Assembly (NCBI RefSeq): GCF_014192395.1
Contig: NZ_JACHXW010000004.1
Span: 287,331-351,330, forward strand
Reading direction: 5' to 3'
From: Paenibacillus endophyticus
GTDB taxonomy: Bacteria; Bacillota; Bacilli; Paenibacillales; Paenibacillaceae
DNA: 64,000 bases
Shown here: piece after piece, positions 26,250 through 35,377 of the stretch
Position numbering within the stretch: position 1 is the stretch's first letter
Layout: each line of letters begins with the position of its first letter
The notes under the pieces: model-generated
The model's input: only the letters and a program-made list of their open reading frames with translations
The model's database searches: none
Told to the model about the DNA's origin: nothing
Translations under genes and position numbers: made by a program

Positions 26250-27224
26250 CTAAAGCGGTTCACCCATCTCGGCTGAAAAAACAGGCTTAATGGTGCCGTC
26301 TGCCAGCTTTATCCGGATTGCTCCGCTATCGTCAAGTCCAATGGGAACACCGACCATTTCGCCTTGCGGCGTAACTAAACGAACCGATTTGCCAAGCGAT
26401 ACGGAGAGGGCTTCCCACAGCGTAATGATTAAACCAAATCCTTGCTCCTGGTATAAGAAGTACAGCTGCTCCCACTCCTTTAGAAAATCAGCGATTACGT
26501 CTTCTCTGTCCCATTTCGTACCGCTGCTGATTCGCAGGGAGGTTGCCTTATCCAACAGTTCTGCCGGGTAATCGAGCTGCTCCAGATTCACGCTGATGCC
26601 GATACCGGCTATCACGTATCGCAAGCGCTCATCCTCGGCTGCAGACTCAAGCAGGATACCGCTTATTTTTTTGCCGTCTATCAATAAGTCGTTCGGCCAT
26701 TTGATGCCGATTGGCAGTGAAGTTAGCCTCTTTAAGCTTCTGCATAACGCTACTGCGGTCAATAAAGTAAGCTGAGGCGCAAAATGAATGGGTACGGAAG
26801 GACGCAGAACCATGCTCATCCATACTCCTTTGCCTCGCGGCGACACCCAGCCACGGCCCATACGGCCGCGGCCGCTAACTTGCTGCTCCGCGATAAACAA
26901 TGTCCCCTCTTCGGCGCCCTCTTCGGCAGCTGCTCGCGCCAAATTTTGTGTCGATTCCACGGTATCGAACCAATGAAGCGTTTTACCGAATGTTTGCGCA
27001 TCGAGCCTGCTGGACAAAGCTTCAACAGACAGTTGATCAGGAATGCTTAACAGGCGGTAGCCTAACCTTCTTGATGCTTCGAATTGATAGCCTGCACCCT
27101 CCAGCTTTCGGATTTGCTTCCAGATTGCTGTTCTGCTAACGCCAAGCTCTTGGCTGATCACTTCTCCCGATACATATTCCCCAGGCTTGTCCACAAACAA
27201 TTGAAGCAATGGCTCATAGTTCAT
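26250..27224 (-). CDS. birA: Bifunctional biotin-protein ligase / biotin operon repressor
   Basis: Attaches biotin to acetyl-CoA carboxylase and, with bound biotinyl-AMP, represses biotin genes. The 324 residues have an N-terminal winged helix (VSGEVISQELGVSRTAIWKQ), the catalytic SGRGRMGRGW biotinyl-adenylate loop, IKWPNDLLIDGKKISGIL, and an SH3-like C-terminus. Start ATG 27224 has GGGAGG 9 nt upstream; the in-frame ATG at 27275 lies inside cca. Overlaps cca by 11 bp. Confidence 0.94.
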   Translation of the reverse strand: MNYEPLLQLFVDKPGEYVSGEVISQELGVSRTAIWKQIRKLEGAGYQFEASRRLGYRLLSIPDQLSVEALSSRLDAQTFGKTLHWFDTVESTQNLARAAAEEGAEEGTLFIAEQQVSGRGRMGRGWVSPRGKGVWMSMVLRPSVPIHFAPQLTLLTAVALCRSLKRLTSLPIGIKWPNDLLIDGKKISGILLESAAEDERLRYVIAGIGISVNLEQLDYPAELLDKATSLRISSGTKWDREDVIADFLKEWEQLYFLYQEQGFGLIITLWEALSVSLGKSVRLVTPQGEMVGVPIGLDDSGAIRIKLADGTIKPVFSAEMGEPL

Positions 27225-28512
27225 GACTGTTAACCTCCCAAAGCGCTGCCTGCTTAAGCAGTATGCTTTTCTCATTTATAAGCTCGCCGCACGCTACAAG
27301 TAGTAGCAGCCGAGTCAAATACTCACTGATCCATGGTCCCGCTTCTTTAGCCAAATAACCAGCAAGCTCCTTGCCATTAACGCTAAGCTGTTTAAGCTTG
27401 GAGATGATCATTTGATCGCTCCATCGCTCCAGATCGCTTAGCTGTTCATCTGAGAGGCGTAGAGCAGCTTCTGGCATCAACCGCATCACCGAAAGCCATT
27501 CATACGCGGTTTCTCTTCCATAATGGATCACCATGCTTAGCCACTTACGCTTCTGAGCATTCAGTGATACATCGGTTCTAAAATCAAACATTTCATGATG
27601 TACGTCTGCGATCGACGATATAGACTTCATTCGAGCATTGGAGAACCGAAGCACCTGAAGCGCTTGTTGCAAGGCTGGTTGTGATAATTTCAGGCCGATA
27701 GCGACTGCAGCCCATCGTGTATGCGTCTGCTTGAGCTCATGAATGTTCTCAAATGTCTTCTTCATTGCGGGTATATCTCGGCCTGCTTGATGCAGTACGC
27801 GTTGCGCTTCTTCACTGAGCGGCTCCTTTAGATACGCTAACAAGCCGCTAACAACCGCAAAGTGAAGCGCTCTCTGCGGTGATTCACTTTCCATCATCTT
27901 ATCGAGCTCCGTCAGCACCCTCTCCATCGCAATGAAACGCAGCAGCTGTCTATGCCGCTTTAATGCACGCCAAGTCCGGTGAGATGGTCGCAGTCGATAG
28001 ACGCCTATGAAACGAACCGCTCTCAGCATGCGCAGCGCGTCCTCTTGAAAGCGTGCATTCGGATCGCCGACTGAGCGAAGCTGTTTAAGCTCTAAGTCGC
28101 GGAGCCCGCCGTATGGATCGTGCAGTTCCCCGTTCTCTGCAAGCGCCATCGCATTCATCGTGAAATCCCGTCTGAGCAAATCGCCTTCCAGCTCTGTTAT
28201 GTATAATACGCTCTCAGGCTTTCGGTGCCCCTCATATGCGGATTCTTGCCTGAACGTTGTCACTTCGTATGCCATGTTTTTCTCCACGACGGTAATGGTT
28301 CCGTGCTGCAAGCCTGTAGGGATGCAGTGATCGAAAAGCGCAAGCACCTGTTCAGGCGTTGCTGAGGTCGCGATATCTACATCCTTGATAGGCAAGCCAA
28401 GCACCGTATCGCGTACGGCGCCGCCAACGAAGAAGGCTTCGAAATGATGCTCTCGAAGCCTTCTAACGATGGGCAACGCGGATATTATCAGATTAGAAAA
28501 TGCAAGCTGCAT
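27214..28512 (-). CDS. cca: CCA-adding tRNA nucleotidyltransferase
   Basis: Adds or repairs the 3' CCA of tRNAs. Class II nucleotidyltransferase of 432 residues with AFFVGGAVRDTVLGLPIKDVDIAT (first 12 give the GG-VRD motif, then the catalytic DVD), RRDFTMNAMAL, DPYGGLRDLE and a C-terminal helical body. Start chosen at ATG 28512, preceded by GGTGAT; in-frame ATGs at 28524 and 28536 lack good sites. Follows bshA at 36 bp and is translationally linked to birA, as in B. subtilis. Confidence 0.93.
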   Translation of the reverse strand: MQLAFSNLIISALPIVRRLREHHFEAFFVGGAVRDTVLGLPIKDVDIATSATPEQVLALFDHCIPTGLQHGTITVVEKNMAYEVTTFRQESAYEGHRKPESVLYITELEGDLLRRDFTMNAMALAENGELHDPYGGLRDLELKQLRSVGDPNARFQEDALRMLRAVRFIGVYRLRPSHRTWRALKRHRQLLRFIAMERVLTELDKMMESESPQRALHFAVVSGLLAYLKEPLSEEAQRVLHQAGRDIPAMKKTFENIHELKQTHTRWAAVAIGLKLSQPALQQALQVLRFSNARMKSISSIADVHHEMFDFRTDVSLNAQKRKWLSMVIHYGRETAYEWLSVMRLMPEAALRLSDEQLSDLERWSDQMIISKLKQLSVNGKELAGYLAKEAGPWISEYLTRLLLLVACGELINEKSILLKQAALWEVNSHEL

Positions 28513-28548
28513 TTCTATCACCATCCTTGGCTGCATTTGCTTATTCTG

Positions 28549-29712
28549 TTAATCGCTGCAGACGGCAATAGGCAAGTCAGCCTCGATACCAAGCACGCGA
28601 TAATAAATTTGCTCATACTGGGTTGTAATCACATCGTTGCAAAATTCGTTGCGGGCTCTAAAAATACAAGCTTGCCTGAATTGCTCATGAAGCTTCTCGT
28701 CAGACAGCAGCTTTTCTGCATTTCTTGCCATATCTTCGACATCGCCGATCGGCGACAAGAAACCAGTCTCGCCATGCGTAACGAGCTCAGGAATACCGCC
28801 CGCGTTGGAACCGATCGTAGGCACGCCGCAAGCCATGGCTTCTAGTGCGACAAGGCCAAAGCTCTCTTTCTCAGAAGGAAGCAGAAGTACATCCGCCATT
28901 GAAATGACCTGCGCGACATCCTCTTGCTTGCCAAGAAAATGAACGCGATCTTCAAGGCCAAGCTGCCTGATCCGATATTGGATTTTCGACAACTCCGGCC
29001 CCTCACCCACCAATAAAAGCTTAGAAGGTATCTTCTCCGAAACGCGCGAAAAAATGTCCACGACATCACCCACCCGTTTTACAGGACGGAAATTGGAGAT
29101 ATGCATCAATATTTTCTCGTGCGGAGCGGCAAAATCAGAACGCAACGAAACCACATCCCGCGGATAATACACGCGTTTATCCACAAAATTATAAGTTAAA
29201 TCTATAGGTGTCGTAATATCAAGCAGGTTTCTAGTCTCATTGATAAGATCATTGGATACGGCTGTTACGGCATCGCTTTGGTGGATAGCAAGCCTTATCA
29301 AGTCCTTTAATGATTCATCCTGCGCAAGTACGGTAATATCCGTGCCATGGAGCGTCGTCACCGTTTTCAAGCCGTCACCGTTCATTTGTTTCGCAATATA
29401 TGCGCATACTGCATGCGGAACCGCATAATGGACATGAAGCAGATCGAGCTGTTGCATTTTGGCGACTTGCGCCATTTTGCTTGCTAATGCGAGATCGTAT
29501 GGCGGGTATCGGAAAACGTAATAGTCATTCACTTCCACCTCATGGAAAAATATGTTCTTATTGAAATGACCCAAGCGAAAAGGAATACTGTGCGTTATAA
29601 AATGAATTTCATGGCCTCGTTCCGCGAGAAGCTTGCCTAGTTCCGTAGCAACAACGCCTGACCCTCCAAGCGTCGGGTAACAAGTTATGCCAATCTTTAA
29701 TTTTCTAGCCAC
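28549..29712 (-). CDS. bshA: N-acetyl-alpha-D-glucosaminyl L-malate synthase
   Basis: A GT-B family 4 glycosyltransferase that joins UDP-GlcNAc to malate, the first step of bacillithiol synthesis. The 387-residue protein shows IGITCYPTLGGSGVVATELG near the N-terminus, LHVHYAVPHA, TTLHGTDITVLAQD and the nucleotide-sugar motif SEKESFGLVALEAMACG. The start is GTG 29712, with AGGAGG 10 nt upstream; the longer frame from GTG 29739 would place the ribosome binding site within the gene. An independent promoter lies just upstream. Confidence 0.94.
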   Translation of the reverse strand: MARKLKIGITCYPTLGGSGVVATELGKLLAERGHEIHFITHSIPFRLGHFNKNIFFHEVEVNDYYVFRYPPYDLALASKMAQVAKMQQLDLLHVHYAVPHAVCAYIAKQMNGDGLKTVTTLHGTDITVLAQDESLKDLIRLAIHQSDAVTAVSNDLINETRNLLDITTPIDLTYNFVDKRVYYPRDVVSLRSDFAAPHEKILMHISNFRPVKRVGDVVDIFSRVSEKIPSKLLLVGEGPELSKIQYRIRQLGLEDRVHFLGKQEDVAQVISMADVLLLPSEKESFGLVALEAMACGVPTIGSNAGGIPELVTHGETGFLSPIGDVEDMARNAEKLLSDEKLHEQFRQACIFRARNEFCNDVITTQYEQIYYRVLGIEADLPIAVCSD

Positions 29713-29750
29713 TGTTGTCGCACCTCCTGTGTTCGTCACGTATAATCATT

Positions 29751-29780
29751 GTATTACACAAGAGCTGTACGATTTGTCAA
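29751..29780 (-). promoter_or_regulatory. Internal promoter for bshA
   Basis: On the minus strand a -35 TTGACA (plus 29775-29780) and -10 TAATAC (plus 29751-29756) are spaced by 18 bp, ending about 35 nt before the bshA ribosome binding site. The -35 overlaps the bshB1 stop codon. It would allow bshA-cca-birA transcription apart from the upstream genes. Confidence 0.5.
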
Positions 29781-30475
29781 AAAAATTGTACGGCATGCGG
29801 GCGCTTTACTGCAAAGCCTTCCGCATATGCCCAGCCTCTTGCTTGTCCAAGCAAAGAATCGCGCGCTTCAACCCGTTCTATGTAACGATTCGTCAGCGGT
29901 GTCGAGACGCGATCCGATCCTTCAGCTGCAGTCTCGAATTGTGATCGGTATGCAAGCAGTGCCTTTCGTTTTGTTTCATGGAATTCGCTAATATCAACAA
30001 CCAACGATTCATGCTCAGAATCATTGATGTAATAATAAACAAGCTGAGTTACCTGCACAGCCGGAAGATCCGGCAAGTAGCGGCGAAGCTTCGCATTGAA
30101 TACGGCTTCCTCGATTAACCGGCTGCAGGCTACGTGATCGGGATGGCGGTCCACCCAATACGGAGCGAACACGACACGAGGTTTGAAAAGCCGAATCTCG
30201 GTTACGATTCGCTCAATCTGTTCGCGAGACGGCTCGAGACCGCGATCAGGCAAGCCTAGATTTGTACGCGCACTCAGTCCTAGAACCTCTGAGGCTGCAG
30301 CAGCCTCTTGTTTTCTCAATTCTACTGTTCCATTGGAAGACATTTCGGCGTACGTCAGATCACAGACACCTACCTTGTGACCGGCTTGTACATGTTTGGC
30401 AATTGTACCGCCCATGCCAATCTCCGCATCGTCGGCATGCGCCCCAAAAACAAGGATATCGAGTTCGCTCGTCAT
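29777..30475 (-). CDS. bshB1: Bacillithiol biosynthesis deacetylase
   Basis: A zinc-dependent LmbE/PIG-L-family deacetylase that converts GlcNAc-malate to GlcN-malate. The 232 residues have the zinc motif in [15 protein letters not shown] (an AHADD version of the usual AHPDD) and the second site in RHPDHVA, then [10 protein letters not shown]. The gene overlaps mgsA by 4 bp and is followed by bshA, giving the first two bacillithiol steps side by side; bshC is not in the window. Confidence 0.94.
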   Translation of the reverse strand: MTSELDILVFGAHADDAEIGMGGTIAKHVQAGHKVGVCDLTYAEMSSNGTVELRKQEAAAASEVLGLSARTNLGLPDRGLEPSREQIERIVTEIRLFKPRVVFAPYWVDRHPDHVACSRLIEEAVFNAKLRRYLPDLPAVQVTQLVYYYINDSEHESLVVDISEFHETKRKALLAYRSQFETAAEGSDRVSTPLTNRYIERVEARDSLLGQARGWAYAEGFAVKRPHAVQFF

Positions 30476-30894
30476 TCCGCAATACCTGGTTTGTATTTAT
30501 GAACGAGCTCACGCCATGCAAAATCCCCGCGTTCCAATGCTTTAACAAGCAGTTCTGCGGTTGCAACGTTTGTAGCAACGGGGATGCCTTGTACATCGCA
30601 CAAGCGAAGTAGCGCAATAATATCCGGCTCATGCGGTTGAGCCATTAATGGATCGCGCAAAAAGATAATAAGATCCATTTCATTCTGAGCTACCATTGCT
30701 CCGATTTGCTGATCTCCGCCAAGCGGGCCTGACATAAACCGGTGGATGGACAGGTTGGTTTGTTCCATGATGCGGGTACCTGTCGTACCTGTAGAATACA
30801 ATTTATGAGGAACAAATACCTTTTCATAGGCAATTACAAAATTAACGATTTCTTCTTTTTTACGGTCATGTGCGATAAATGCGATGTTTAACAT
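30472..30894 (-). CDS. mgsA: Methylglyoxal synthase
   Basis: Converts dihydroxyacetone phosphate to methylglyoxal. The 140 residues have [14 protein letters not shown] at the N-terminus, the phosphate-binding STGTTGTRI, and the catalytic [15 protein letters not shown] segment with LIIFLRDPL after it. Length is normal. It overlaps bshB1 by 4 bp; linkage to bacillithiol genes fits bacillithiol's role in methylglyoxal detoxification. Confidence 0.95.
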   Translation of the reverse strand: MLNIAFIAHDRKKEEIVNFVIAYEKVFVPHKLYSTGTTGTRIMEQTNLSIHRFMSGPLGGDQQIGAMVAQNEMDLIIFLRDPLMAQPHEPDIIALLRLCDVQGIPVATNVATAELLVKALERGDFAWRELVHKYKPGIAE

Positions 30895-30924
30895 TTTGTT
30901 CCCCTCTCCTGCTGCCGATTCGAG

Positions 30925-31737
30925 TTAATCCATGATATGTTCGAAGCCGTAAATCAAGCCGCTGTAATTCATAACCTTCTTGACCGCTAAGTTGACGCCC
31001 GGCATGTAGCCTGCGCGATCGTACGAATCATGGCGGATTTTAAGTGTTTGACCATGGCCTCCGAAAACTACTTCCTGTTGTGCGAAAACACCTGGAAGCC
31101 TAACGCTATGTATACGGAATCCGTTGTAGTAGCCGCCGCGAGCGCCTTCAATCGTTTCTTCCTCATGCGGATTGCCTTGTCGAAGCTCTTTGCGCACCTG
31201 AGAAATTAGTTCGGCTGTTTTAATGGATGTTCCCGAAGGTGCATCCAGCTTCTGGTCACCATGATATTCAATGATTTCGACATGCGGCATGTATTTGGAA
31301 GCCTCAGCGGCAAACTTCATCATTAGGATCGCCCCGATCGAAAAGTTAGGGGCAATCAATCCGCCAATCCCTTTTTCCAGACAAAGCTCGTCCAACTCTT
31401 CGATTTGCTCCGGCGTAAAACCCGTTGTCCCCATAATGGGACGAACACCGAAAGCAACGGCAGTTTTAGTATGACCGTAAGCCATTTGAGGAATGGTAAA
31501 ATCTACAAGGACATCTGCTTGAACCGCACTCAGTGCCTCGTCCAGCGTAGCGGCAGCAATAACGCCTGTTGCTGGCTTCCCTGCAAAGCTACCCGCATCC
31601 ACCGGACCTGCTGAAGGAGCGACGGCCGCTACCAATTGAAGCGACTCGTCCTCCAGCACCATTTTCACAACTTCGCGGCCCATTCTACCGCTAGCACCTG
31701 CTACGGCAACCCTTATTTTTTGAGTCGACATCATCAT
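30925..31737 (-). CDS. dapB: 4-hydroxy-tetrahydrodipicolinate reductase
   Basis: Reduces the DapA product in lysine and diaminopimelate synthesis; the pathway also supplies dipicolinate for spores. About 270 residues: VAVAGASGRMGREVVKMV as the Rossmann motif, DFTIPQM, the MGTTGFT segment, and the signature IEYHGDQKLDAPSGTSIK. The start ATG 31737 overlaps the upstream stop as TGATG, so I prefer it to the adjacent GTG 31740 and ATGs 31734 or 31731. Confidence 0.94.
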   Translation of the reverse strand: MMMSTQKIRVAVAGASGRMGREVVKMVLEDESLQLVAAVAPSAGPVDAGSFAGKPATGVIAAATLDEALSAVQADVLVDFTIPQMAYGHTKTAVAFGVRPIMGTTGFTPEQIEELDELCLEKGIGGLIAPNFSIGAILMMKFAAEASKYMPHVEIIEYHGDQKLDAPSGTSIKTAELISQVRKELRQGNPHEEETIEGARGGYYNGFRIHSVRLPGVFAQQEVVFGGHGQTLKIRHDSYDRAGYMPGVNLAVKKVMNYSGLIYGFEHIMD

Positions 31738-32282
31738 CACCTGTTCCTTTTTCTTTTTGTTGCATTTATTCGAATGCGCATCATGCGTCTTTTCCGGTTT
31801 ACGTCGGCAAACAGCCTTCTCGCAGCCGAATGGCCTGGATCAAGCCGCATCGCTTCTTTAGCGTGATATGCTGCTTTCTCATACAAATGCTGCGATGCAT
31901 ATAGTACGCCAAGCGTATAGAACGCATCAAAGCTGAGAGGATCGAGCCTTACAGCTTGTTCTAGCAGCTCTGCTGCTTCGGCAAGCTTAGGCGGCACCTT
32001 TGCAAGAAGCATATCGGCATCTGCGAGCAGAAGCTTCGCCTCAACGACTTGAAGATGATACTTATATTCCGCGTTGCCCTCATCGAGCGCAAGCGCTGTC
32101 TCCGCATGCTGCTTTGCTTTGGGCCATTTGCCGCTGCGAGCACATGAAACTGCGCATGTATGATGAAAAAACGCATTCTCTGGTTCGGCATCTATTGCCT
32201 GCTCGAACCAGTAAATCGCTTGCTCGAAATCGCTGTTAAGAATGAATTCATAAGCCTTTTTGATGCAGCTCTCGCCATCCAT
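31737..32282 (-). CDS. Tetratricopeptide-repeat protein
   Basis: A 181-residue cytoplasmic protein made of about four TPR units (EFILNSDFEQAIYWFEQAID, CARSGKWPKAKQHAETALAL, KLAEAAELLEQAVRLDPLSF, LYASQHLYEKAAYHAKEAMR), with a basic C-terminal tail rich in Arg and Lys. Start ATG 32282 has AAGGAGG 8 nt upstream. It couples to dapB by a 1-nt overlap. I know of no defined function; it is likely a scaffold. Confidence 0.8.
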   Translation of the reverse strand: MDGESCIKKAYEFILNSDFEQAIYWFEQAIDAEPENAFFHHTCAVSCARSGKWPKAKQHAETALALDEGNAEYKYHLQVVEAKLLLADADMLLAKVPPKLAEAAELLEQAVRLDPLSFDAFYTLGVLYASQHLYEKAAYHAKEAMRLDPGHSAARRLFADVNRKRRMMRIRINATKRKRNR

Positions 32283-32336
32283 CCGCCCATCCTCCTTGTA
32301 CACAGGTTGATGGTACAGCATATGTAGGGAGCTTGT

Positions 32337-32672
32337 TTACTGTTCGGTTATTTTCTTTGTCCAACGATTCGCATCGCGAGTCGCAAACTTATGCATAACC
32401 TTATTATGCGCTTCGGTCAAATCTATATTGAGCGAATTCGCAAAGCAAGAGAGAATGAATAAAATATCGCCTAACTCCATTTCCACGGAATTGTCCGCTT
32501 CATCGGCTTTTTTTGGTTTTTCTCCATAGAAATGGTTTACTTCGCGTGCGAGTTCGCCAACTTCCTCGGACATTCTAGCCATCAAAGCGAGCGGGCTGAA
32601 ATAGCCTTCTTTGAATTGCGAAATGTATTCATCTACTTCTCGCTGAATATCTGATAATGTTTTTTCCGACAT
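32337..32672 (-). CDS. MazG-like nucleotide pyrophosphohydrolase (YpjD-like)
   Basis: A 111-residue all-alpha NTP pyrophosphohydrolase. The metal-binding signature is visible as EEVGELAREV followed by VEMELGDILF (ExxE...ExxD). It corresponds to B. subtilis YpjD, first gene of the same dapB-mgsA-bsh-cca-birA order. The family removes non-canonical nucleotides or phosphoribosyl-ATP-like substrates; the substrate here is unknown. Confidence 0.88.
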   Translation of the reverse strand: MSEKTLSDIQREVDEYISQFKEGYFSPLALMARMSEEVGELAREVNHFYGEKPKKADEADNSVEMELGDILFILSCFANSLNIDLTEAHNKVMHKFATRDANRWTKKITEQ

Positions 32673-32782
32673 CGTTACATTTCCTTTCTGTCGATAGCTA
32701 TACTTCCTTATGTTAACGTAAAGCCATGTTTAAAATCAATGTTTTTCGAATCGCGAAATAAAGCCATACTAAGAGGCAACAA

Positions 32783-33721
32783 ATGACTTCGAACATATCC
32801 AACCGCAGGCGATTATACGGTCATGATTTGAACGAAATAACAAGGGAGAGCAGCCGAGTGGTAAAACTCATTCAACAACTCCGGATCATTATTCCTATTC
32901 TGGTTGGAACTGCAATATATGCTTTCGGGCTGCATTATTTTGTGCTCCCTAATCAGTTAATGGAAGGCGGCGCAACGGGGATTGCGGTTCTCCTCAATTA
33001 CGCGGCTGGTTTTCCGCTGTCGATCTCTACTTTGGTTTTAAACGTGCCCTTGTTTTTTCTAGGGTGGAAGGCCCTTGGCTCCGGACAGATGCTATATACA
33101 TTAGTTGGAATTGTTGCGCTATCTGGCTTTCTTGCTCTAATGGAGCTATTAATCGATCTCAAATGGATTATCCCATTTCAAGGCTCGCACGACTACATGC
33201 TCGTAGCACTTTACGCAGGTGTTACGCTCGGGATCGGTCTTGGCATTGTATTTCGATTTGGCGGGACAACTGGCGGCGTTGATATTGTAGCAAGGATCGT
33301 ATCGCGTTCCAAAGGGATGAGCATGGGACAAATCATTCTCGCGCTGGATGCATTTATTATCGGTTTATCCTTGTTTTACATTCCGATTGAAAAGTTTCTG
33401 TACACGCTCGTCACCGTATTTATCGCTTCTAAGCTCATCGATTTCATTCAGGATGGTGCTTATGCTGCCAAAGCTTTCTCCATTATTAGCGATCAGGGCC
33501 AAACGATTGCGAGAAAAATAACACAGGAGCTGGATCGAGGCGTAACCATCATTCCTGCAATGGGAGCCTTTTCTGGGCAACAAAAAGAGGTCGTCTATTG
33601 CGTCGTTCAACGGCAAGAAATTCGCCGTCTCAAAACGATTATTCGCAATATAGACCCCCGGGCATTTATCGTGATTAATGATGTGCAGGATGTACTGGGT
33701 GAAGGCTTCAAAGAAGTGTAG
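32783..33721 (+). CDS. YitT-family membrane protein with DUF2179 domain (YpjC-like)
   Basis: A 312-residue integral membrane protein. Five or six hydrophobic helices are seen from about residue 33 (IPILVGTAIYAFGLHYF) to 210, including GLGIVFRFGGTTGGVDIVARI, and a soluble C-terminal DUF2179 domain (about 225-310) with the ITQELDRGVTIIPAMGAFSG stretch. It matches the YitT/YpjC family, of unknown transport role. Start ATG 32783 has AAGAGG 6 nt upstream; GTG 32858 after AGGGAG is a reasonable alternative. Confidence 0.85.
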   Translation: MTSNISNRRRLYGHDLNEITRESSRVVKLIQQLRIIIPILVGTAIYAFGLHYFVLPNQLMEGGATGIAVLLNYAAGFPLSISTLVLNVPLFFLGWKALGSGQMLYTLVGIVALSGFLALMELLIDLKWIIPFQGSHDYMLVALYAGVTLGIGLGIVFRFGGTTGGVDIVARIVSRSKGMSMGQIILALDAFIIGLSLFYIPIEKFLYTLVTVFIASKLIDFIQDGAYAAKAFSIISDQGQTIARKITQELDRGVTIIPAMGAFSGQQKEVVYCVVQRQEIRRLKTIIRNIDPRAFIVINDVQDVLGEGFKEV

Positions 33722-33744
33722 CTGCTCCTGATTATGGAATAGTC

Positions 33745-34614
33745 TTAAGGAAGAGGCTTAACGCCAAATGGATCCGACTTGTATTTCCTCCAACCTGACC
33801 AGGCTAGGACAGCAGAAATGACAGCTCCTAAAAACAGTGTCCAGCTTAATGGATTCGAGACAGGTTCGGTTGCAATGACTGGCATGCTTTCCGTAGAACG
33901 GCTCTTATCGATTAGCCGATCCATCGACGCTTTTAATGCTTGCAAGGAACGGTCAATCATCGCTTCGTTCGTTTTGTTCGATGCGTTCGCTTCAAGCAAT
34001 CGATTGGTGTATTGGATTCTCTCCATAAGCTCCCTCTCGATTCCGAGTCCGAACTGTATGCTCAGCGCGCTTGAGATGCGTTCAACGTGGTTTTCAAGAC
34101 TTGTCATAGAAGCTCTTGCTGCAATGGCGCCATCGTCGGTTTGACGCTTCCATGCTTTCTCCACGCGGGACAAATCATCAAGCATGACTTTCTCATATTG
34201 AAGCCACAATGCATGATCCGAATGGACGAGCGCATCTGCTGCTAGGCGAATTTTCGCGGCTTCCATCAACCAATTGGAATTCGAGCTTCCCCCTACAAGC
34301 TTTTTCTCAAGTTGCTTTGCATCCGATTCAATGGCAGACCAGCCTTCCAAGCTTCCAGCGGATTGCATAAGATCGTCTGCCATCAGCTGCTTAAGAAGCT
34401 GAATATGTTGAAAACCGGCTTGTTTATTATTCGAATAAGCCGCTTCATAGATAGAGGTTGCGATTGCGTCGAACCGTTGAAGCTGCCGTTCTGTGCTTTG
34501 CGGAAGCAGGTCGGCATACGCATGCAGCGATTGATTCCCGTTCCAAAGCGAATTCGCGTATCCAGCCGTCATGAGGATACAAAGGACGAATGGAATAATA
34601 AACCGTATCTTCAT
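33745..34614 (-). CDS. ypjB: Sporulation protein YpjB-like
   Basis: A 289-residue membrane protein with an N-terminal signal/anchor (MKIRFIIPFVLCILMTAGYA), a helical external region rich in charged residues, and a C-terminal transmembrane helix (WTLFLGAVISAVLAW) ending in a short cytoplasmic tail. It fits YpjB of B. subtilis by position beside ypjA and qcr and by topology. Start is ATG 34614. Its ribosome binding site (GGGGGG, minus strand of 34621-34626) lies in one arm of a long inverted repeat, so translation is probably gated. Confidence 0.82.
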   Translation of the reverse strand: MKIRFIIPFVLCILMTAGYANSLWNGNQSLHAYADLLPQSTERQLQRFDAIATSIYEAAYSNNKQAGFQHIQLLKQLMADDLMQSAGSLEGWSAIESDAKQLEKKLVGGSSNSNWLMEAAKIRLAADALVHSDHALWLQYEKVMLDDLSRVEKAWKRQTDDGAIAARASMTSLENHVERISSALSIQFGLGIERELMERIQYTNRLLEANASNKTNEAMIDRSLQALKASMDRLIDKSRSTESMPVIATEPVSNPLSWTLFLGAVISAVLAWSGWRKYKSDPFGVKPLP

Positions 34615-34656
34615 AGGACATCCCCCCATAGATCACTCTATGAGGGGATGTCCTAT
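34613..34656 (-). promoter_or_regulatory. Long hairpin over the ypjB ribosome binding site
   Basis: Two 20-bp arms (34613-34632 and 34637-34656) match at 19 of 20 positions as inverted repeats, with a 4-nt TCAC loop. It begins right after the ypjA stop and reaches the ypjB start codon, so both the ribosome binding site and most of the initiation region are paired. No T tract follows on either strand, which argues against a simple terminator. A translational switch or an RNA-processing site is plausible. Confidence 0.75.
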
Positions 34657-34657
34657 G

Positions 34658-35287
34658 TTATGCCTTCTTCCTGAAACGCCACGTCATTACTGCAGCTAAA
34701 AAACTAAAAAGCGATAAACCGTATGTAAAACCGCGAACCGCCGATAAATCATCCCGCAGCTCCCTCGCTAAGTAAGGAAAAACGCCAAACGTATAATCAA
34801 CCGTATCATTTAGCAGCAGCCAACCTGTTGCTATCACTAACGAAACGATACCCGTCTTCATAAATCTGAGAAACAATAAGGCTTCGAACGCCATGCCCAA
34901 ATGGGAAGCCATTAGCATATAATGCTGCCAATTAAGCTCAGCTCCCTGCCAAGCGCCAGCAACGATCATGGAAACTGCCCATATCCCGTATTTAACCGAG
35001 CATACGACAGCTAGAGCTTCTATAATATAACGCCCCATCTTTACCATTCCATATTCGCTTTTTGGCGGAAATAACAAATAAAGCAGAGCAATCGTAAAGA
35101 ATAAGCTCGCTGTTGGCGAGTCAGGAACAAATACGAGCCGCCACAGCGGATGTTCATTGAATGTCGCAACTAATTGATCTTCATACCAAATGTACCCGTA
35201 GATTGTCCCTAGAAAATTGACAATAAACAGCGGCCATAAAAAGGCTCGACTAAGTAAAAAATGACGACTCCAAAAAAAAGAGAGCAT
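34658..35287 (-). CDS. ypjA: YpjA-like membrane protein (DUF1405)
   Basis: A 209-residue integral membrane protein with about six hydrophobic segments (FLLSRAFLWPLFIVNFLGTI, SLFFTIALLYLLF, IIEALAVVCSVKYGIW, ALLFLRFMKTGIVSLVIAT, FTYGLSLFSFLAAVMTW) and conserved GIWAVSMIVAGAW. It matches the DUF1405/YpjA family, which neighbours ypjB and qcrABC in Bacillus. Function is unknown. Confidence 0.8.
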   Translation of the reverse strand: MLSFFWSRHFLLSRAFLWPLFIVNFLGTIYGYIWYEDQLVATFNEHPLWRLVFVPDSPTASLFFTIALLYLLFPPKSEYGMVKMGRYIIEALAVVCSVKYGIWAVSMIVAGAWQGAELNWQHYMLMASHLGMAFEALLFLRFMKTGIVSLVIATGWLLLNDTVDYTFGVFPYLARELRDDLSAVRGFTYGLSLFSFLAAVMTWRFRKKA

Positions 35288-35333
35288 ATAGAACCACTTC
35301 TCCTTCGAACAAATGTGAAGTGCAAATTCAAAG

Positions 35334-35366
35334 AAAAACCTGACCGCATAAATCGATCAGGTTTTT
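35334..35366 (-). terminator. Terminator of qcrABC
   Basis: Arms AAAAACCTGA (35334-35343) and TCAGGTTTTT (35357-35366) form a 10-bp stem with a 13-nt loop; on the minus strand the stem ends in a TTTTTC run. It closes the qcr operon before ypjA. Confidence 0.75.
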
Positions 35367-35377
35367 CCGTTAATACG

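Noticed and set aside
26041..26250. 6S RNA as the identity of the panB leader
   Set aside because: The CTGAGCCG string recalled 6S RNA, but a long closing stem and central bubble were not found, and the position before panB suits the pan motif better.
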